14,735 bases of DNA from Massilia sp. UBA2604 (GTDB taxonomy: Bacteria; Pseudomonadota; Gammaproteobacteria; Burkholderiales; Burkholderiaceae_D). The stretch lies in assembly GCA_002339265.1 (NCBI GenBank), contig DDKG01000041.1:1-14735 (forward strand). Direction: 5' to 3'. Positions 12,296-14,735 of this stretch are shown here, piece by piece. Position 1 is the first letter of the stretch; the number at the start of each line of letters is the position of its first letter. The notes below the pieces were generated by a model. It searched no databases and was not told the DNA's origin. It worked only from the letters and a program-made list of their open reading frames with translations. Made by a program: the position numbers and the translations under genes.

Positions 12296-13198
12296 TCAGT
12301 GTGAATGGATGCGGCGTTCGTTCAGCAGCGCCACGAAGCGCCGCGCCGCCAGTCCCTGTGGCCGGCTGTTCGCCCACACCACGTCGACCCACAGTTTCAT
12401 GATGCTGCTGAAATTGGCGGAAGGGATCTGCACCAATTGCCCGTCCGCCAGCGATGCGCGCACGAAACCGGCGGGCAGCCAGGCCCAGCCAAGTCCAGCC
12501 GTCACCAGGCTCAGCGCCGCCACCGGGTTGTCGGTCTTCCACTGCAGGCGCGATATGGCGATGCGCTTGTCGACCTGGTCGGCGTGGCGGCCGGCCATCA
12601 CGATCTGGCGCTCGCCCAGCAGGTGCTGGTCGCGGATCGTTCCAGCCGGCATGCGCGCCAGCAAGGGATGGCCGGGCGCCAGCACCGCCACCAGCGTTTC
12701 GTGGGCCACTTCCTGGAAACCTTCGCGCGGGTCCATGCCGTAGCGCTCGAACACCAGCGCCAGGTCGGCGCGGCCATCCTGCAACATCGCCAGGGCATCG
12801 GCCTGCGCGGCGCTCAGGACGTTCACCGCCAAGAGGGGAAACTCGTCGGACAGCGCGCGCAGCGCGTCGTGCCAGGGCGCTGCGGCCATCAGCTCGGGCA
12901 CCAGCACCAGGGTCAGCGCAGGTTCCAGTTCCTGGCTCAGCGACAGCGCGTGCTGGTTCAGCAGCCGCAACTGTTCCACTAACAGTCGCGCCTGCGGCAA
13001 CAGCGCCAGCGCGTGGTCGGTGGGACGCGGTTCGCGGCCGCCGCGGTCGAACAGTTCCAGGCCGAGTTCGGCTTCCAGATTGGCGATGGCCATGCTGACG
13101 GCGGAGGGGACGCGTCCCAACGCGCGGGCGGCGGCGGAGAACGAGCCGCCATCGACGGCGGCGAGCAGGACACGCAGATTATCGAGATCGAAAGCCAT
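12296..13198 (-). CDS. LysR-family transcriptional regulator
   Basis: 300 residues, the usual LysR length. The N-terminal winged helix (about 4-62) reads FDLDNLRVLLAAVDGGSFSA, then AAARALGRVPSAVSMAIANLE and LGLELFDRGGREP. The rest (about 85-295) is the periplasmic-binding-protein-like effector domain, which includes LALVFERYG and APGHPLLARMP. It is divergent from the SugE/Gdx exporter across 104 nt, the normal LysR arrangement, so it probably controls that gene. The effector is unknown; guanidinium or a quaternary ammonium compound is a guess from the target. The stop codon overlaps a TGACGTCA palindrome (12291-12298). Confidence 0.9.
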   Translation of the reverse strand: MAFDLDNLRVLLAAVDGGSFSAAARALGRVPSAVSMAIANLEAELGLELFDRGGREPRPTDHALALLPQARLLVEQLRLLNQHALSLSQELEPALTLVLVPELMAAAPWHDALRALSDEFPLLAVNVLSAAQADALAMLQDGRADLALVFERYGMDPREGFQEVAHETLVAVLAPGHPLLARMPAGTIRDQHLLGERQIVMAGRHADQVDKRIAISRLQWKTDNPVAALSLVTAGLGWAWLPAGFVRASLADGQLVQIPSANFSSIMKLWVDVVWANSRPQGLAARRFVALLNERRIHSH

Positions 13199-13248
13199 CT
13201 ATCAATGATACTGACAGCTTCTGACTTTTTCCATCATCCTGATTCACA

Positions 13249-13254
13249 TATGAT
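13249..13254 (+). promoter_or_regulatory. Candidate -10 box for the SugE/Gdx gene in the LysR-divergent gap
   Basis: TATGAT (13249-13254) matches the -10 consensus at five of six bases. The -35 position holds only T-rich sequence (13226-13231), as at many activator-dependent promoters. The gap also has a CTGAC-AGCTT-CTGAC direct repeat (13211-13225) that could be part of a LysR site, and a small hairpin (CGGC 13269-13272, GCCG 13279-13282) ahead of the strong ribosome site GAGGAGAG (13291-13298). Confidence 0.35.
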
Positions 13255-13302
13255 GTATGCACTATCAGCGGCGATATTGCCGTATCTATCGAGGAGAGAA
13301 TC

Positions 13303-13623
13303 ATGGTGTGGGTTGTATTGTTTCTTGCAGGGCTGTTCGAGATCTGCTGGGCCGTCGGCCTGAAATACACGGAAGGCTTTACCCGCCTGTGGCCCACGGC
13401 CGGCACCGTGGTCGCGATGGCGATCAGTTTCGGCCTGCTGTCGCAGGCGATGAAGACGCTGCCGCTGGGTACGGCCTACGCGATCTGGACCGGCATCGGC
13501 GCGGTCGGCACGGCGCTGGTCGGGATCATCCTGTTCGGTGAATCGGCCAACCCGGCGCGGCTTGCCTGCATCGGCCTGATCGCGGTGGGCATCGTCGGCC
13601 TGAAACTGGCGACGCCGGCTTGA
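13303..13623 (+). CDS. sugE: SMR-family guanidinium exporter (SugE/Gdx)
   Basis: 106 residues and four membrane helices, the standard SMR size. Key residues of Gdx-type transporters are all in place: Glu13 (proton and substrate site), Trp16, Ser42, Tyr59 and Trp62, with [14 protein letters not shown] and [11 protein letters not shown] as the signature stretches. Gdx proteins form antiparallel dimers in the inner membrane that exchange two protons for one guanidinium ion; some also pass small quaternary ammonium compounds. EmrE-type multidrug members lack this Gdx signature. GAGGAGAG sits 5 nt before the start. The divergent LysR gene is the likely regulator. No guanidine riboswitch is recognised upstream. 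Confidence 0.95.
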   Translation: MVWVVLFLAGLFEICWAVGLKYTEGFTRLWPTAGTVVAMAISFGLLSQAMKTLPLGTAYAIWTGIGAVGTALVGIILFGESANPARLACIGLIAVGIVGLKLATPA

Positions 13624-13635
13624 TATATTCCTGGT

Positions 13636-13659
13636 GGCGTGTCGATTTCACGACACGCC
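13636..13659 (+). terminator. Strong hairpin after sugE, possible terminator without a clear T-tract
   Basis: GGCGTGTCG (13636-13644) and CGACACGCC (13651-13659) are a perfect 9-bp stem around ATTTCA, 13 nt after the sugE stop. The bases after it (GTTCGTCG) are not a T-tract, so intrinsic termination is uncertain; it may instead protect the 3' end of the mRNA. Confidence 0.45.
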
Positions 13660-13720
13660 GTTCGTCGTGGGGATGCGCCAGGCATCGCGCCTCGGCTGTC
13701 CCCACGCCCAGGAGAACAGA

Positions 13721-13945
13721 ATGACAGAAGAAACCATCAAAGGACCGGCCTCGTACTTTCCCTCGATCGAGAAGAAATACGGGCATCCAGTCGCCCACTG
13801 GCTCGGCCTGCTGGCCGCGCTGCCGCCCATGAAGCATATGGAACTGGTCAACTGGCTCAAGAGCGAACACGCTATGGGCCACGGGCATGCGAACGCCCTG
13901 GTGGCCCATTATCTGCGCCAGACAATCACACCTGCATATTCATGA
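13721..13945 (+). CDS. Small DUF4287-type protein
   Basis: 74 residues. The C-terminal half, ELVNWLKSEHAMGHGHANAL, is the DUF4287 signature (helix, then GHGHA at 53-57), found in many small bacterial proteins of unknown role. The N-terminal part has the SYFPSIEKKYGHPVAHWL segment typical of the same family. No signal peptide or membrane helix is present. AGGAG (13710-13714) precedes the ATG by 6 nt. The last 20 nt overlap the end of fliE on the opposite strand. No function is known to me for this family. Confidence 0.85.
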   Translation: MTEETIKGPASYFPSIEKKYGHPVAHWLGLLAALPPMKHMELVNWLKSEHAMGHGHANALVAHYLRQTITPAYS

Positions 13946-14303
13946 TGTCGTGATAAGCCGACACCAGCTTGTTGCGTACCTGCACCGTGGCCTGGAAGGC
14001 GATGCTCGATTTCTGCATCGCGACCATCGTGTCCGACAGGCTGACCGTGTCGTCGCCCATGGTGAAGCGCTGGCTGAGCGCCCGCGCCTCGGCCGAGCGG
14101 TCGCTCACGCCCTGCAGGGAATTGTGCAAGGCTTCCGCGAAGTCGAGCTTGACCGCGGACTTGCCGCCGACGGCGCTGGCATTGCCCAGCCCGCCAGGTG
14201 CGACCGGCCCCGTCGACTCCGGCTTGGTGGCCGCCGCCTTCAACTGCTCCATCATGGCCTGGATGCGGCTGCTGTCGATACCGCCGATACCGCCAATACT
14301 CAT
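13926..14303 (-). CDS. fliE: Flagellar hook-basal body protein FliE
   Basis: 125 residues, close to typical FliE. The C-terminal half carries the family signature: FAEALHNSL, then VSLSDTMVAMQKSSIAFQ, and VRNKLVSAYHDIMNMQV at the very end. The N-terminal 45 residues (Gly/Ser-rich SIGGIGGIDSS) are variable, as usual. FliE joins the MS ring to the proximal rod and is secreted through the flagellar type III apparatus. AGGAGGGT (14307-14314) sits 3-5 nt upstream, which selects ATG 14303 over earlier in-frame starts at 14339 and 14318. It is divergent from fliF, a common arrangement. Confidence 0.95.
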   Translation of the reverse strand: MSIGGIGGIDSSRIQAMMEQLKAAATKPESTGPVAPGGLGNASAVGGKSAVKLDFAEALHNSLQGVSDRSAEARALSQRFTMGDDTVSLSDTMVAMQKSSIAFQATVQVRNKLVSAYHDIMNMQV

Positions 14304-14327
14304 GTTACCCTCCTGCATGTTATTGCC

Positions 14328-14345
14328 TTGTAGAATCATCTACAA
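14328..14345. other. Perfect 7-bp hairpin in the fliE leader
   Basis: TTGTAGA (14328-14334) and TCTACAA (14339-14345) flank a 4-nt loop. If transcription starts near 14365, the hairpin lies in the fliE 5' leader about 14 nt ahead of its ribosome site. It could equally be a DNA operator. Confidence 0.35.
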
Positions 14346-14372
14346 ATGCACTCAGGAAAGCAGAATAGCAGC

Positions 14373-14399
14373 GCGACGGCGAATTTCACCCGTGAGTTA
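14373..14399 (-). promoter_or_regulatory. Candidate FliA (sigma-28)-like promoter for fliE
   Basis: On the minus strand TAACTCAC (14392-14399), 11 nt, then GCCGTCGC (14373-14380). The sigma-28 consensus is TAAAGTTT-N11-GCCGATAA; the TAA and GCCG cores and the spacing agree, the flanks do not. The leader to fliE would be about 60 nt. Confidence 0.3.
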
Positions 14400-14424
14400 G
14401 GCCGGTAAACGCCCCCTATTTCGG

Positions 14425-14438
14425 GGTTTGAATGTTGC
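14425..14438 (+). promoter_or_regulatory. Candidate sigma-54-like promoter for fliF
   Basis: GG (14425-14426), 10 nt, GC (14437-14438) with TTGC at the -12 element. The -24 side is GGGG rather than TGGC. It stands about 55 nt before the fliF start. A short GC stem (CCCC 14412-14415, GGGG 14423-14426) overlaps it. Whether this species uses sigma-54 for flagella is unknown from the window. Confidence 0.25.
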
Positions 14439-14492
14439 CCCACAGCTCCATAATGCTGCCTGTCCCCACCCATTCACCTGAATCCATCGAAC

Positions 14493-14735
14493 ATGGCAGC
14501 AACTGCGGAAGACCTTCTCGACACCACCCAGGGCCAGCCTCCGGCAGCGCCCCAGTCGTTTTTCCAGACGACCATGGGCAAGCGCGTCGCCATCGGCGGC
14601 GGCATTGCGCTCATCCTGGCGCTGATGATCGCTGTCTGGATGTGGAGCCAGGCGCCTGAGTATCGCGTGCTGTTCTCGAATTACAGCGACCGCGACGGTG
14701 GTGCAATTACCGCATCGCTCGACCAGATGGGGGTG
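14493..14735 (+). CDS. fliF: N-terminal part of flagellar MS-ring protein FliF, cut by the window edge
   Basis: From ATG 14493 the frame is open to the window end (81 codons). After a polar N-terminus (1-28) there is one membrane helix (about 32-51, ending IAVWMW), then the highly conserved start of the FliF ring-building region: SQAPEYRVLFSNYSDRDGG and ITASLDQMGV. FliF forms the MS ring in the inner membrane, the base on which the motor and export gate assemble; FliE docks to it. No strong ribosome site precedes the ATG. Full-length FliF is about 550-570 residues, so nearly all of the gene lies to the right. Confidence 0.93.
   Translation, partial: MAATAEDLLDTTQGQPPAAPQSFFQTTMGKRVAIGGGIALILALMIAVWMWSQAPEYRVLFSNYSDRDGGAITASLDQMGV

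Noticed and set aside
13199..13302. Guanidine riboswitch ahead of sugE
   Set aside because: No ACG loop motif occurs in the gap and only a 4-bp hairpin is visible.

Overview
The window is a GC-rich, gene-dense stretch from a betaproteobacterium. The protein styles and the mix of genes (YcgR-type PilZ protein, FliE/FliF, NsrR, MocR, cbb3-like oxidase) suggest the Oxalobacteraceae, in the Massilia/Duganella neighbourhood. This placement is inferred from protein character, not from a marker gene. Flagellar genes lie at both edges: the end of a PilZ flagellar-brake protein on the left, and divergent fliE and fliF on the right. About 13.5 kb of mostly non-flagellar genes lies between them.

Left part (1-4628): PilZ/YcgR tail; a short-chain dehydrogenase on the minus strand; divergently, an AhpD-like carboxymuconolactone decarboxylase followed 10 nt later by a 512-residue regulator with two degenerate HD/HD-GYP-like halves and a LuxR helix-turn-helix. 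Behind it, on the minus strand, are an EF-hand protein and an OmpR-type winged-helix fragment. The fragment's open frame runs antisense through the whole HD/LuxR gene. The space upstream of the EF-hand gene carries a strong inverted repeat, a likely operator of the divergent MocR regulator.

Middle (4629-10513): a MocR/PdxR-type regulator, then a tight five-gene plus-strand operon for an unusual cbb3-like terminal oxidase. It encodes a CcoN-like catalytic subunit with a CcoS-like N-terminal extension, a CcoO-like mono-haem cytochrome c, a second membrane-anchored mono-haem cytochrome c in place of di-haem CcoP, an SCO/SenC copper protein, and a small polytopic membrane protein. The operon ends before a REPIN-like element, a perfect 31-bp inverted repeat whose arms are hairpins themselves.

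Right part (10514-14735): a NarL-type regulator with a degenerate receiver; divergently, an NsrR-type Rrf2 regulator with three cysteines and a possibly leaderless start; tail to tail with it, a hemerythrin-like protein whose promoter overlaps an NsrR-like half-site; a LysR regulator divergent from a SugE/Gdx guanidinium exporter; a DUF4287 protein whose 3' end overlaps fliE; then divergent fliE and fliF with candidate flagellar promoters.

Functionally the window joins respiratory and nitrosative-stress genes (oxidase operon, nsrR, hemerythrin) with small-molecule efflux and several one-component regulators. No tRNA, rRNA, CRISPR array, insertion sequence or phage gene was seen. All promoter and operator calls were made by eye and are tentative.
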